The notes beneath the pieces are model-generated. The model was not told where the DNA came from. It worked only from the letters and a program-made list of their open reading frames with translations, and ran no database searches. A DNA stretch of 61,323 bases from Alistipes sp. (GTDB lineage Bacteria; Bacteroidota; Bacteroidia; Bacteroidales; Rikenellaceae): NCBI GenBank assembly GCA_017631035.1, contig JAGBUB010000037.1, forward strand, positions 1-61,323. The letters are read 5' to 3'. The translations under genes were made by a program, and so were the position numbers. The first letter of the stretch is position 1, and the number at the start of each line of letters is the position of its first letter. Positions 16,357-25,981 of the stretch are shown in pieces.

Positions 16357-17685
16357 CAAGCGAGCCTTGATAGCCTTTGACTCCTCCTCGTAGCCGGGCT
16401 TGTCGAGAAGAGCAAACATATTCTTCTTGTAAGCCTCAACACCGGGCTGGTTGAAAGGATTAACGCCGAGGATGTAACCGCTGATACCGCAAGCCTTCTC
16501 GAAGAAGTAGATCAGCTCACCGAGTGCAGCCTCGTTGATTGCGGGAATCTCGATACGCATCTGGGGAACGCCACCGTCGAGGTGAGCCAACTGAACGCCG
16601 AGCTCAGCCATCTTGTTGATCTCCGACAAACGCTTGCCAGTGAGGAAGTTCAAACCGTCGAGGTTAGCCTCGTCAGACTCTACCTTAACGTCGTACTTAG
16701 CGTTAGCAACTGAGATGATGGTCTCGAACAAAGTGCGCTCGCCCTCCTGGATGTACTGACCCATAGAGTGGAGGTCGGCAGTAAGCGTAACGCTTGCGGG
16801 GAAGATACCCAAACCATCCTTACCCTCTGACTCGCCGTAGAGCTGCTTCCACCACTCGGCAACGTAGAGCAACTTAGGCTCGTAAGAACCCAAGATCTCG
16901 ATCTTCTTGCCAGCCTTGTAGAACTCGTTACGAACGATAGCGTACTGTGCAGCGAGGTTCTGCTCGATAGCTACGTCAGCACCGCACTCCTTCTCCATTG
17001 CCTGTGCACCAGCAACCAAAGCCTTGATATCAACGCCAGCAACTGCCAAGGGCAACAAACCTACGGGAGTGAGTACAGAGAAACGGCCACCTACATCGTC
17101 AGGAATAACGAATGTGGGGTAACCCTCGTTTGTAGCCAAAGTCTTGAGTGCGCCACGAGCCTTGTCGGTGATTGCCACGATACGCTCAGCAGCCTCAGCC
17201 TTGCCATAACGCTGCTCCAACTCAGCCTTGATAAGGCGGAAAGCGATAGCGGGCTCGGTTGTAGTACCTGACTTAGAGATTACGATAGCTGCTACTGAGT
17301 AATCCTTTGTAGCCTCCAACAACTCACGAGTATAGTCCTCTGAGATGTTCTGACCAGCGAATACTACTGTGGGGTTCTCGTGCTGCTTCTTGAGGAACTC
17401 GAAAGAGTTGCTCATAGCCTCGATAACGGCCTTAGCACCGAGGTAAGAACCACCGATACCAATGCAGATAACTACCTCGGCCTTCTCGCGCAACTTTGCA
17501 GCCTGTGCCTCGATAGCGGCAATCTGCTCAGCGTCGATTGACGAGGGCAAATTTACCCAACCCAAGAAATCATTACCAGCACCCTCGCCCGTGTGAAGCA
17601 AGGTGTTAGCAGCCTTAGCCTCGGCCAACATAGCCTCGGTGATGTTCACGCCACTCTTGGCGATGTCTAATTTAATCAAACTCAT
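16354..17685 (-). CDS. pgi: Glucose-6-phosphate isomerase
   Basis: A 443-residue phosphoglucose isomerase of the compact bacterial type, interconverting glucose 6-phosphate and fructose 6-phosphate in glycolysis and gluconeogenesis. The first SIS domain has [13 protein letters not shown] near 76-88, then [15 protein letters not shown] near 136-150 and the phosphate/catalytic block [12 protein letters not shown]. The C-terminal region has [14 protein letters not shown] and a final lysine-containing helix ([12 protein letters not shown]). It is monocistronic: its own -7 box lies upstream (17805-17798), and the 3' UTR holds the interspersed element and a strong terminator. Confidence 0.96.
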   Translation of the reverse strand: MSLIKLDIAKSGVNITEAMLAEAKAANTLLHTGEGAGNDFLGWVNLPSSIDAEQIAAIEAQAAKLREKAEVVICIGIGGSYLGAKAVIEAMSNSFEFLKKQHENPTVVFAGQNISEDYTRELLEATKDYSVAAIVISKSGTTTEPAIAFRLIKAELEQRYGKAEAAERIVAITDKARGALKTLATNEGYPTFVIPDDVGGRFSVLTPVGLLPLAVAGVDIKALVAGAQAMEKECGADVAIEQNLAAQYAIVRNEFYKAGKKIEILGSYEPKLLYVAEWWKQLYGESEGKDGLGIFPASVTLTADLHSMGQYIQEGERTLFETIISVANAKYDVKVESDEANLDGLNFLTGKRLSEINKMAELGVQLAHLDGGVPQMRIEIPAINEAALGELIYFFEKACGISGYILGVNPFNQPGVEAYKKNMFALLDKPGYEEESKAIKARL

Positions 17686-17743
17686 CGTTTCTTTTGTGTT
17701 TTTGGTTTATAGTTTTGTTACTTGTATTTTTCCACGGTTTGCA

Positions 17744-17805
17744 CTGCCCTTTGGGCAGGAGCGAAGAGTCCTTGCAGACTTCCGCAGTTTAACACCGCAA
17801 AAATA
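17744..17805 (-). promoter_or_regulatory. pgi -7 element and leader hairpin
   Basis: TATTTTTG on the minus strand (17805-17798) is a perfect -7 box for pgi, giving a leader of about 105 bases. Within the leader, CTGCCC at 17744-17749 and GGGCAG at 17753-17758 form a tight 6-bp hairpin with loop TTT. No ligand-binding RNA family is recognised. The -33 box is weak. Confidence 0.45.
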
Positions 17806-17827
17806 GTAAAAATTTCTTAACAAAAAG

Positions 17828-17860
17828 TTGGAAAACTTACCCATCTTTTCACTACCTTTG
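17828..17860 (+). promoter_or_regulatory. Promoter of the mreB operon
   Basis: TTG at 17828-17830 and TACCTTTG at 17853-17860 fit the Bacteroidetes -33/-7 pattern with a 22-bp spacer. The predicted start near 17866 leaves a leader of about 95 bases before mreB. Confidence 0.55.
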
Positions 17861-17960
17861 TGGTGTCGAATGTTTTTCTCGCTTTTAGGGCTTGAAAAAA
17901 GGGCTCTCAGAGCAATAAAACGGCGACGCAAGTAGTTGATTAATAAAGAGAAACACAGAT

Positions 17961-18986
17961 ATGGGATTTTTTTCGCTTATGCAGGAGTTGGCCATCGACC
18001 TCGGAACGGCCAACACGCTGATTATCTATAACGGTAAGGTCGTTGTCGACGAGCCGTCGATTATCGCCCTTGAGTTGCAGACCGGTAAGGTGAAGGCTAT
18101 CGGTACCGAGGCAAAGAAGATGGACGGCCGTGTACACCCCAACATCAAGACTATCCGTCCGTTGAAGGATGGTGTTATCGCCGACTTTAAGGCAACCGAG
18201 CTTATGCTCCGTGGTCTGATCAAGAAGGTGCGTACCACATCGTCGATGTTCTCGCCCTCGTTGCGTATGGTCATTTGTATTCCTTCGGGCTCGACCAACG
18301 TTGAGATTCGTGCCGTACGCGACTCGGCCGAGCACGCCGGAGCACGCGACGTATATATGATTTTTGAGCCTATGGCTGCAGCATTGGGTGCCGGTTTGGA
18401 CGTAGAGGCTCCCGAGGGTAATATGGTCATCGATATCGGTGGCGGTACTTCGGAGATTGCCTGCATCTCGCTCGGCGGTATCGTATGCTCGGAGTCTATC
18501 AACGTAGCGGGTGACGTATTCACTACCGACATTCAGAACTATGTTCGTCAGCAGCATAATATCCGTATCGGCGAGCGCACAGCCGAGGAGATTAAGCACG
18601 CCATTGGCGCTGCCATCTCGGATTTGGACGAGGAGCCCGAGGATTTCGTGCTCACAGGTCCCAATATGCTCACAGCACTTCCGCAGACCGTGACTCTCTC
18701 ATACACCGAGATTGCATACGCATTGGAGAAGTCGCTCGTAAAGCTCGACGCTGCGCTTATGACCGTACTCGAGACTATGCCCCCCGAGCTCTATGCCGAC
18801 ATCGTGAAGAACGGTATCTACCTCGCAGGTGGTGGTGCATTGATTAAGGGTCTTGACAAGCGTTTGTCAAACAAGTCGGGCCTTCCCGTGCATATTGCCG
18901 AGGATCCTCTGCGCGCCATCGCACGCGGTACGAGCATTGCAATGAAGAACGTGGACAAGTTCTCGTTCTTGATGCACGATAATTAG
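17961..18986 (+). CDS. mreB: Rod shape-determining protein MreB
   Basis: A 341-residue actin homologue that polymerises under the inner membrane and guides lateral-wall synthesis. The phosphate-1 loop is IDLGTANTLIYN (about 13-24), the phosphate-2 loop is DIGGGTSEIACISLGG near 156-171, and the adenosine block is LAGGGALIKGLDKRL near 288-302. The opening MGFFSLMQEL is a short amphipathic-like segment that may contact membrane. It heads an operon with mreC, mreD, mrdA and rodA, the complete elongasome core, driven by the promoter at 17828-17860. Confidence 0.97.
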   Translation: MGFFSLMQELAIDLGTANTLIIYNGKVVVDEPSIIALELQTGKVKAIGTEAKKMDGRVHPNIKTIRPLKDGVIADFKATELMLRGLIKKVRTTSSMFSPSLRMVICIPSGSTNVEIRAVRDSAEHAGARDVYMIFEPMAAALGAGLDVEAPEGNMVIDIGGGTSEIACISLGGIVCSESINVAGDVFTTDIQNYVRQQHNIRIGERTAEEIKHAIGAAISDLDEEPEDFVLTGPNMLTALPQTVTLSYTEIAYALEKSLVKLDAALMTVLETMPPELYADIVKNGIYLAGGGALIKGLDKRLSNKSGLPVHIAEDPLRAIARGTSIAMKNVDKFSFLMHDN

Positions 18987-19021
18987 TCGTTACCACATAC
19001 AATTCTAAACCTATCGAATAA

Positions 19022-19043
19022 GGGCTGACATATTATGCCAGCC
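19022..19043 (+). other. Hairpin in the mreB-mreC gap
   Basis: GGCTGaCAT at 19023-19031 pairs with ATGcCAGCC at 19035-19043 around a 3-base loop, with one A-C mismatch. There is no T-tract, so it is not an intrinsic terminator; it might stabilise the mreB end of the mRNA. The same arms GGCTGACA/TGCCAGCC recur in the DUF4435 terminator at 25982-26010. Confidence 0.5.
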
Positions 19044-19071
19044 AACCGTTCGTGAGTGGTGCTGTCGGGGT

Positions 19072-19935
19072 ATGTATAAACTCATTGAATTTATCCGCAG
19101 AATATACGTTGTGCTATTGTTCATCCTAATCGAGGCAATAGCACTCGATTATTATGCACATTCGACATCGTATGCCAAGGCTAAGATTTTGGCCTACGCC
19201 ACCAGCGTTACGGGCTCACTCAACCAGAGCATATATTCGCTGCGCCACTACTTCACGCTGCGCGACGAAAACCAGATGCTGGCAGAGCGCGTAGCCGAGC
19301 TGGAGAACAGCCTTGCACTCTATCGTGAGCGCGAGTCGCAGCTCGCCACCGACACACTGACGATGGCCACTATGGACTCCACAACGATGGCTTCGTTGGC
19401 GCAATATAGCTACACCACAGCACGCGTAGTGTCGGGCTCGGTGAATGAGCCACAAAACTTTATCACCCTCAACCGAGGACGCCAGCAGGGTGTGATGGAG
19501 GATATGGCTGTTGTGACTCCCGACGGAGCAATGGTGGGATATGTGCTGGTATGCTCGGACAACTACGCCATCGTAGTGCCTATGCTCAACACCAAGTTCC
19601 GCACCAGTGGCAAGATTTCGCGCGACGGCCACGCAGGTGCAATATCGTGGGACGGCACATCGCCCTACAGGGTGCAGATGCGAGAGTTGAGTAAGTACAC
19701 CGACATCGAGATTGGTGACGAGGTTACATCGTCGAACCTGTCGCACTACTTCCCCGAGGGCATACGCATCGGCTATGTGGAGAGTTTTGTGGAGAACTCA
19801 AACCACACCTCATACGATGTGGAGATTCGCTTGGCAGCCGATATGTCGCGTCTGAGCAACGTAATCCTCATACAGAATAATACCTATGGCGAAGCCGAGG
19901 AGCTGAAGCAATCGGATCGAATGAAAGAGTTTTAA
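19072..19935 (+). CDS. mreC: Rod shape-determining protein MreC
   Basis: A 287-residue bitopic protein that links MreB to the periplasmic penicillin-binding proteins of the elongasome. One N-terminal membrane span (about 10-27) leads into a coiled coil at about 60-92 (LRDENQMLAERVAELENSLALYRERE). Beta-rich MreC domains follow, with the family phrases NFITLNRGRQQGVMEDMAVVTPDG and GDEVTSSNLSHYFPEGIRIGYV. It starts 85 bases behind mreB, with an intervening hairpin, and is followed after 13 bases by mreD. Confidence 0.95.
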   Translation: MYKLIEFIRRIYVVLLFILIEAIALDYYAHSTSYAKAKILAYATSVTGSLNQSIYSLRHYFTLRDENQMLAERVAELENSLALYRERESQLATDTLTMATMDSTTMASLAQYSYTTARVVSGSVNEPQNFITLNRGRQQGVMEDMAVVTPDGAMVGYVLVCSDNYAIVVPMLNTKFRTSGKISRDGHAGAISWDGTSPYRVQMRELSKYTDIEIGDEVTSSNLSHYFPEGIRIGYVESFVENSNHTSYDVEIRLAADMSRLSNVILIQNNTYGEAEELKQSDRMKEF

Positions 19936-19948
19936 TACCGAAGAGTAA

Positions 19949-20464
19949 ATGCAGAAAAATATACTATATGCCGTAGCCTTCGTGGTGCTGGTGTTGTTGC
20001 AGATTTTCCTGATCGACAACATCTACCTCGGCATATACTTCCACCCCTTCATCTATACGGCATTCATCATCATCCTGCCGCTCGATATGAAGCACATCTG
20101 GGTTATGCTGCTGGCCACGTTGATGGGTTTAACCATCGACCTGCTCACAGGCACAGGTGGACTGAATGTCATCGCGGCTACAGCCGTAGGATTCTTGCGT
20201 CCGGCACTTCTTAGCGCCGCCATCGGCCACCGCACATCGGCCGACGAGAGTATGCTTGCATTGCATCGTCTGCAGCCAAAGAACCTGCGCTGGTATATTC
20301 TGCTGGCTACATTGCTGCACGGTGTGATATTCTTTATGCTCGACTCCATTTCGCTGAGCAACCTGCATCACACACTCTTGCGCCTGCTTGTGAGCTGCAC
20401 CACATCGGCCGTGCTGATTTGGTACATCGTAAAACTATTCATCGAGAAAATAATCATTAAGTAG
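19949..20464 (+). CDS. mreD: Rod shape-determining protein MreD
   Basis: A 171-residue polytopic membrane protein of the elongasome. About five hydrophobic segments are visible, starting at residues 5-25 and including the conserved region around LIDLLTGTGGLNVIAATAVGFLRP. Such proteins balance MreC activation of PBP2-RodA. The assignment rests on length, topology and the fixed mreC-mreD-mrdA order. The stop is only 2 bases before the next start, so translation is likely coupled. Confidence 0.9.
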   Translation: MQKNILYAVAFVVLVLLQIFLIDNIYLGIYFHPFIYTAFIIILPLDMKHIWVMLLATLMGLTIDLLTGTGGLNVIAATAVGFLRPALLSAAIGHRTSADESMLALHRLQPKNLRWYILLATLLHGVIFFMLDSISLSNLHHTLLRLLVSCTTSAVLIWYIVKLFIEKIIIK

Positions 20465-20466
20465 CT

Positions 20467-22311
20467 ATGGCCGACAACGATGTATACACGCGACGCACGA
20501 TACTCCGCTTTATCGTGCTATTCATCTTTGCGGTACTGGCGTGCCGTATTGGTTATTTTCAGTTAATCGACACCCGCTACAAGAGTATGGCGGCAGGCAA
20601 TGTGCTTAACTACGAGGTGCAGTATGCTCCGCGTGGCGAGGTGGTTGACCGCCACGGCGAGTTCCTGGTGCAGAGTATGGAGTGCTACGACCTGATGGTC
20701 ACCTATCGCGACATTCCCAAGGCGGGCTTCGACACCACACGTCTTTGCACCCTGCTCGAGCTTGGCCGAGAGCAACTCATACGCCATCTGAATAACGCTC
20801 GTATGAATCCGCGAGCACCCTATCGTATTATAAACTATGTAACCAAGGAAGCCAAACTGCGTTTCGACGAGCATAGTTTCCCCGGTTTCTATACCGTACA
20901 ACGTACCGCACGCCAATACCCCCTAAAGATTGGAGGCAACCTGCTAGGCAACCTGGGTGAGGTGACCGAAAATGAGATTAAGCAGGGCGAGGGCGAATAT
21001 CGTCAGGGCGACTACATCGGCAAGAGCGGTGTGGAGCGTGCCTACGAGCATTACCTGCGCGGCGACGACGGTGTGATGGTGCTCGAGCGCGACCGCTACG
21101 GAGCAATCAAGGGTTCATATATGGATGGTATGTACGACACCCTGCCCACCCCAGGTCTGCGTATCACCTCTACTATCGACGCTCGTCTGCAGTCGTTTGC
21201 CGAGGAGCTGCTCGAGGGTAAGATGGGTGCTGTGGTGGCCATCGAGCCATCGACAGGTGAGATTTTGGTTATGGCCTCGGCTCCTACCTTCGACCCCGAC
21301 GATATGGTGGGTCGTCAGCGAGGCAACAACTATATGAAGATGTTGAACAACCCGCAGAAGCCGATGTTTAATCGTGCTGTGCAGTCGCTCTACCCGCCGG
21401 GCTCGACCTTCAAGCTGGTGCAGGGACTTATCGGCCTGCAGGAGGGTACGCTGTCGCCCGATAACGCCTACCCCTGCCACAACGGTTACAACTGGGGTAA
21501 GGTGCGAATGGGATGTCACGCCCACGCCTCACCGCTCGACCTGCGCAACGCTGTGGCACAGTCGTGCAACGCCTACTTCTGCTATGTGTTCCGCAACATA
21601 ATCGAAAACCGCAAGTTCGACAACGTAAAGGAGGGCCTCGACCACTGGGCCGACTATGTGCGCAGCTTCGGCTTTGGCCGTAAGCTCGACTCCGACTTCC
21701 TTGACGAGAAGTCGGGTCTGGTGCCTACGAGCGAACTCTACGACAAACGCTATCGTGGCTCGTGGAATTCGCACACTGTAATCTCACTCTCGATTGGTCA
21801 GGGTGAGTTGGGTTGTACCCCTCTGCAGATGGCAAACCTTGCAGCAATTGTGGCCAACCGTGGCTACTACTACATCCCTCACATCGTGAAGGCCATCGAG
21901 GGTCAGGACTCGCTCGACAGACGTTTCTACGAGCGTCAGTACACCAAGGTCGACGCCAAACACTTCGAGCCCATCATCGAGGGTATGTGGCGAGGTGTGA
22001 ATGTGCCCGGAGCGGGTACATCATCGCGAGCCTATCTGCCCGGCTGGGACGTGTGCGGTAAGACAGGTACGGCACAGAACCCTGCAGGACAGGACCACTC
22101 GACCTTCCTCTCGTTTGCTCCGAAGGATAATCCCAAGATTGCCATCTCGGTGTATGTCGAGCACGGAGGTTTTGGTGCCAGCGCCGCATTGCCTATCGCC
22201 AGCCTTATCGAGGAGTTATACCTGACCGACACCATCACCCGCCCCGAGCTGGTGACAAGTGTCAAGAACCTGCCCTACAGATTGCCCGAACGTTATAGAA
22301 TTAAAGAGTAA
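20467..22311 (+). CDS. mrdA: Penicillin-binding protein 2 (elongation transpeptidase)
   Basis: A 614-residue class B PBP that cross-links peptidoglycan during cell elongation. An N-terminal membrane span (about 10-30) precedes the dimerisation/pedestal region (APRGEVVDRHGE). The transpeptidase domain carries STFK at 313-316 (nucleophile Ser313), SCN at 366-368 and KTGTAQ at 532-537. A Cys/His-rich loop, PCHNGYNWGKVRMGCH (336-351), sits between the first two motifs. It may be structural or metal-binding, as in some PBP2s. The stop overlaps the rodA start by one base. Confidence 0.96.
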   Translation: MADNDVYTRRTILRFIVLFIFAVLACRIGYFQLIDTRYKSMAAGNVLNYEVQYAPRGEVVDRHGEFLVQSMECYDLMVTYRDIPKAGFDTTRLCTLLELGREQLIRHLNNARMNPRAPYRIINYVTKEAKLRFDEHSFPGFYTVQRTARQYPLKIGGNLLGNLGEVTENEIKQGEGEYRQGDYIGKSGVERAYEHYLRGDDGVMVLERDRYGAIKGSYMDGMYDTLPTPGLRITSTIDARLQSFAEELLEGKMGAVVAIEPSTGEILVMASAPTFDPDDMVGRQRGNNYMKMLNNPQKPMFNRAVQSLYPPGSTFKLVQGLIGLQEGTLSPDNAYPCHNGYNWGKVRMGCHAHASPLDLRNAVAQSCNAYFCYVFRNIIENRKFDNVKEGLDHWADYVRSFGFGRKLDSDFLDEKSGLVPTSELYDKRYRGSWNSHTVISLSIGQGELGCTPLQMANLAAIVANRGYYYIPHIVKAIEGQDSLDRRFYERQYTKVDAKHFEPIIEGMWRGVNVPGAGTSSRAYLPGWDVCGKTGTAQNPAGQDHSTFLSFAPKDNPKIAISVYVEHGGFGASAALPIASLIEELYLTDTITRPELVTSVKNLPYRLPERYRIKE

Positions 22312-23765
22312 TGATTCAAAGCAGAAACAACATATCGCTCTTCGGTGGTATCGACCGCGTGGCCATCATCCTCTACCTGCTGCTGGTGATGGTGGGTTTG
22401 GTGTGCGTGGCCTCGGCTGGTTATAACGATGCCGAAAGCTTTCTGAGCTTTAGCCAGAATCACGTCAAGCAAGCTATGTGGGCTGGCGTGGCCTGCGTTG
22501 TGGGAATCTTCATCCTGCTGCTCGACTCACGTTACTATCATATGTACGCCTACTATGCCTTTGCCATAGCGCTGATTTTTACCGCCGGAACTATCTTTAC
22601 GCCCGAGGCCATAGCCCCCACAACCAATGGTGCCAAGGCTTGGTATGAGGTGGGCCCTGTAAGAATACAGCCGGCCGAGTTTGCGAAGATTGCAACAGCT
22701 CTGGCCGTGGCACGCATTATGAGTAACTACACCTTCTCCATCAACCGTATTGGCGATTTGGTGCGAGTGGCAACGATTATACTCCTGCCCTTTGCCATCA
22801 TACTGATGCAGAACGACACGGGCTCGGGCGTAGTGTTGAGTTCGTTTATTCTGGTGCTCTATCGCGAGGGATTGAACAAGTGGCTGTGTATACCCATCAT
22901 TATGGTGGCGACGCTCTTCCTCTTCTCGTTCCTCTTCACACCGATGGCTCTGTTATGCGTGCTGGTGCTGATATTCACCATCTCGAATGCGATGATGATG
23001 GGTCGCGCGTGGCGTCTGCACATAACATTTTTGGCGAGCATCATTATGCTGGCCGTCATCCTTTATGGCGTATCGGCCACTCTGCTCGATAGTGCGCTGA
23101 CGGGTTATCAGTCGCTCATCATTGCCGTGGCGGTGGGTGTTGTGGCAGCTGCAATATACGCTGTGAGCAAAAACATAAAGAGCATATTCCTTACCCTGGG
23201 ATTCTTTATCGCTTCGGTAATCTTCGTGCCTACGGCCGATGTGATTTTCGAGTCGGTGCTGCAGCCCCACCAGAAGGAGCGTATTTTGAGTTTCCTGGGA
23301 ATTATCAACGACCCCGCAGGCATCGACTACAATGTAAACCAGTCGAAGATTGCCATTGGCTCGGGTGGCCTCATTGGCAAGGGTTTTATGCAGGGTACGC
23401 AGTCGAAATACTTTGTACCTGAGAAGCACACCGACTTCATCTTCTGCACCGCAGGCGAGGAGTGGGGATTTGTGGGCTCGATGGTAGTGCTGGCTCTGCT
23501 ATGCTCGTTGATTTTGCGTCTGATGAAGATGGGCGAACGACAGCAGGAGCCCTTCAGCCGAATATATTGCTACTCGGTGGCTTCCATTCTGCTCTTTCAC
23601 GCTATGGTAAATCTGGGTATGACCATCGGACTCATCCCCGTGATGGGTATTCCGTTGCCATTTATCAGCTATGGAGGCTCTTCGATGATTGCCTTCACCA
23701 TTCTGCTCTTCATAGCCATCCGTCTCGATGCCTCGCCAACGCGAGCAATGGAGGCCCTGAACTAA
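22311..23765 (+). CDS. rodA: Peptidoglycan polymerase RodA (SEDS)
   Basis: A 484-residue SEDS-family glycosyltransferase that polymerises lipid II with PBP2. Multiple membrane spans are visible, along with the SEDS phrases NGAKAWYEVGPVRIQPAEFAKI and QNDTGSGVVL. The second holds the conserved Asp of TGS loops. GEEWGFVGS and LPFISYGGSSM follow near the end. It is longer than the classical enzyme of about 370 residues, with extra hydrophobic material in the middle (about 190-290). The start overlaps the mrdA stop (TAATG), tying expression of polymerase and transpeptidase. Confidence 0.95.
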   Translation: MIQSRNNISLFGGIDRVAIILYLLLVMVGLVCVASAGYNDAESFLSFSQNHVKQAMWAGVACVVGIFILLLDSRYYHMYAYYAFAIALIFTAGTIFTPEAIAPTTNGAKAWYEVGPVRIQPAEFAKIATALAVARIMSNYTFSINRIGDLVRVATIILLPFAIILMQNDTGSGVVLSSFILVLYREGLNKWLCIPIIMVATLFLFSFLFTPMALLCVLVLIFTISNAMMMGRAWRLHITFLASIIMLAVILYGVSATLLDSALTGYQSLIIAVAVGVVAAAIYAVSKNIKSIFLTLGFFIASVIFVPTADVIFESVLQPHQKERILSFLGIINDPAGIDYNVNQSKIAIGSGGLIGKGFMQGTQSKYFVPEKHTDFIFCTAGEEWGFVGSMVVLALLCSLILRLMKMGERQQEPFSRIYCYSVASILLFHAMVNLGMTIGLIPVMGIPLPFISYGGSSMIAFTILLFIAIRLDASPTRAMEALN

Positions 23766-23787
23766 ACCGAATTACTAATTCACATTT

Positions 23788-24765
23788 ATGTTATACGTTA
23801 TCTACCTAATCACCGTAACGGCCGTTGTGTGGTTCTCGATTCTGGCATCGCGCTACATCGATATGATTGACCGCTCGACACGCCTCTCGGGTGCCTTTCT
23901 GGGCGGAGTACTTCTCTCGGCCATCACATCACTTCCCGAACTCTTCACCAGCATATCGGCTACGATTCTCATCGACAACCCGTCGCTATGCATTGGTAAT
24001 ATATTAGGCAGCAACCTCTTCAACTTCGGTATGCTGGCCGTGGTGATTCTTATATTTATCAAGGGCTTCACAGCCGCCAAACTTGCTAGAAGCCACCGCT
24101 ACGTGATGTTGCTGTTGATGTCGATGTATCTGGCTACGATACTCAACTGGAAACTGATGGGCGGCAATAATATCATCCTCGGCTCGACCGATAGCCCGTG
24201 GTTCTTTGTAAGCATTACATCTGTCATCGTATTTGTGTTGTACGCTCTCTCGGTGCGTTTTCTGGCGGGCGACAACGGCTCGGAGGACGACGAGAAGGAT
24301 GGCGACGAGGTAACGCTATCGTTGCGTACCATTGTGGTGCGTTTTGTGCTGGCCAGCCTGGGTATTATCGTGGCAAGCGTAATTCTTACATACGTTACCG
24401 ACGACATCGCAACAAGCCTTAACCTCGGCTCGGGACTTGCCGGCGCCCTGTTCCTTGGCGTAGCCACATCGCTGCCTGAGGTTACATCGACCATCTCGCT
24501 CTTCCGTATGCGTAATTTCGACATTGCCTTCGGTAACATCGCTGGTAGCAACGTCTTCAACTACTTCGTACTGGCCGTTGCCGATGTGCTTTACAACGGT
24601 GGCTCAGTTTACCACTTTGGCGATAGCAAGGTAATCAACCTCACCATCTTCGGCACACTGGCCTCGGCACTTATCTACCTACTTATTCGCGTGCGCCCGA
24701 TTTGGCTGAAGGCACTGCTTGCACTCTGCACCGTGGCCTGCTACTTGGCATTCCTGATGGTGTAA
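23788..24765 (+). CDS. CaCA-family sodium/calcium exchanger-like transporter
   Basis: A 325-residue inner-membrane antiporter of the YrbG/CaCA superfamily. The two alpha-repeats are clear: SAITSLPELFTSISAT..GNILGSNLFNFGMLA in the first half and GVATSLPEVTSTISLF..GNIAGSNVFNYFVLA in the second. Each has the ion-coordinating Glu and Asn residues. A charged cytosolic loop (GSEDDEKDGDE, about 165-175) separates the halves. It lies 22 bases after rodA on the same strand and may be read through from the mre operon. Whether it moves Ca2+, K+ or another cation is not determinable. Confidence 0.9.
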   Translation: MLYVIYLITVTAVVWFSILASRYIDMIDRSTRLSGAFLGGVLLSAITSLPELFTSISATILIDNPSLCIGNILGSNLFNFGMLAVVILIFIKGFTAAKLARSHRYVMLLLMSMYLATILNWKLMGGNNIILGSTDSPWFFVSITSVIVFVLYALSVRFLAGDNGSEDDEKDGDEVTLSLRTIVVRFVLASLGIIVASVILTYVTDDIATSLNLGSGLAGALFLGVATSLPEVTSTISLFRMRNFDIAFGNIAGSNVFNYFVLAVADVLYNGGSVYHFGDSKVINLTIFGTLASALIYLLIRVRPIWLKALLALCTVACYLAFLMV

Positions 24766-24821
24766 ACGTGGCTCGCAGGGCGATATATGATGTTGAAATT
24801 GTCGCATTACATCGCTGAGAT

Positions 24822-24852
24822 TTTGTTATCTGAGAAATAATTACTACATTTG
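24822..24852 (+). promoter_or_regulatory. Promoter of the DUF4435 gene
   Basis: TTTG at 24822-24825, 19 bp, then TACATTTG at 24845-24852 is a full match to the Bacteroidetes promoter consensus. The predicted start near 24858 leaves a leader of about 65 bases that includes GGCGGCACGCC and a GGTGTGCG..CGCACC stem. The box position argues against any start before 24858. Confidence 0.65.
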
Positions 24853-24924
24853 GTTGTGTCTGGCGGCACGCCCAGCAAGGGGTGTGCGCAAACAGAGTGT
24901 GTAACGCACCATTTCTACCGCAAA

Positions 24925-25980
24925 ATGAGACGAACAACCATCGAGAAACTCAAATACGAGGATACCCTGAGTCGCAGCAGGGTGCAGGCGTGTTGTCTGC
25001 CCAAACCTATGGACGATGGACGACGTGTGGTCAGAGTCTTTGTCGAGGGTTATGAGGATGTAGCCTTCTGGCGCGGTATATTCGACCACTTCGACAACCC
25101 CTATCTGCGTTTCGAAATATCGGTTCCTACGCGCGAGGACCTGCCCAAGGGCAAGAAAGTGCTGCTCTCGATGATTCCGCAGTCGAGCGACGAGATGTTG
25201 CTCTGCGTCGACTCCGACTTCGACTATCTATTCGGCACACACACCGAAACGGCTCGTATGATAAGCGAGGCTCGCTATATGTTCCACACCTACACATACG
25301 CTACGGAGAACTATCTGTGCTATGCTCCATCGCTGCACAACGTATGTGTGAAGGCTACCAAGAACGACAGCCACATATTCGACTTTGAAGGATTTATGGC
25401 CTGCTACTCGCGTACTATCTATCCCATATTTTTGTGGTATGCCTACTCGGCCCAACTCTCCCACGAATCGGTCTTCCCGCTGGCAGAGTTTAAGAATACT
25501 GTAAGGTTGGGTTATCTCGAGGTGGAGCGTAACGGCGCCGACACGCTGGCGTGGCTGGAACGACAGGTGCAGCGCAAGCTACGACGTCTGGAGGATGAGC
25601 ACCCCGATATGAATGCACATATGGGACCATTTGCCGAGTATCTGCGCAGCAAGGGTGTCGAGCCCGAGAATACCTATCTGTTTATGCACGGTCACACGCT
25701 GATGGACAATGTGGTGATGCCGATATTGAACTCCGTATGCGAGAAGTTGCGTACGATGTCGGTAGCGAAGATAAACGCCTCCAACATACAGGGTGTGCAT
25801 CTCAAGAACGAGATGAGCAACTATATGAACTCGCTGCGTTCGATACGCGACGTGTTGCTCGACAACGAGAACTACACTTCGTGCCCACTCTACGGCAAAC
25901 TGCGCGAGGATATACAAAACTACATCACACGCACTATCGAAAAAATCGAAACAGAAAAGGCTCAGGCCATAGCAAAATAG
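24925..25980 (+). CDS. DUF4435 (Toprim-like) protein
   Basis: A 351-residue protein of the DUF4435 family, which has a Toprim-like fold. The acidic signature is visible as FVEGYEDVAFW (about 40-50), MLLCVDSDFDYL (about 92-103) and a YTYATENYL block. The start is the ATG at 24925; earlier in-frame starts fall in the promoter. DUF4435 proteins often pair with an AAA ATPase, and one is the effector AriB of the PARIS phage-defence system. Here no ATPase is adjacent: the gene stands alone with its own promoter and terminator, between an ion exchanger and a peptidase. Nuclease activity is possible but not shown. Confidence 0.75.
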   Translation: MRRTTIEKLKYEDTLSRSRVQACCLPKPMDDGRRVVRVFVEGYEDVAFWRGIFDHFDNPYLRFEISVPTREDLPKGKKVLLSMIPQSSDEMLLCVDSDFDYLFGTHTETARMISEARYMFHTYTYATENYLCYAPSLHNVCVKATKNDSHIFDFEGFMACYSRTIYPIFLWYAYSAQLSHESVFPLAEFKNTVRLGYLEVERNGADTLAWLERQVQRKLRRLEDEHPDMNAHMGPFAEYLRSKGVEPENTYLFMHGHTLMDNVVMPILNSVCEKLRTMSVAKINASNIQGVHLKNEMSNYMNSLRSIRDVLLDNENYTSCPLYGKLREDIQNYITRTIEKIETEKAQAIAK

Positions 25981-25981
25981 A

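Noticed and set aside
24850..24924. Longer N-terminus for the DUF4435 protein
   Set aside because: The extra 25 codons overlap the -7 box and the predicted start site, and their composition is unlike the rest of the protein.
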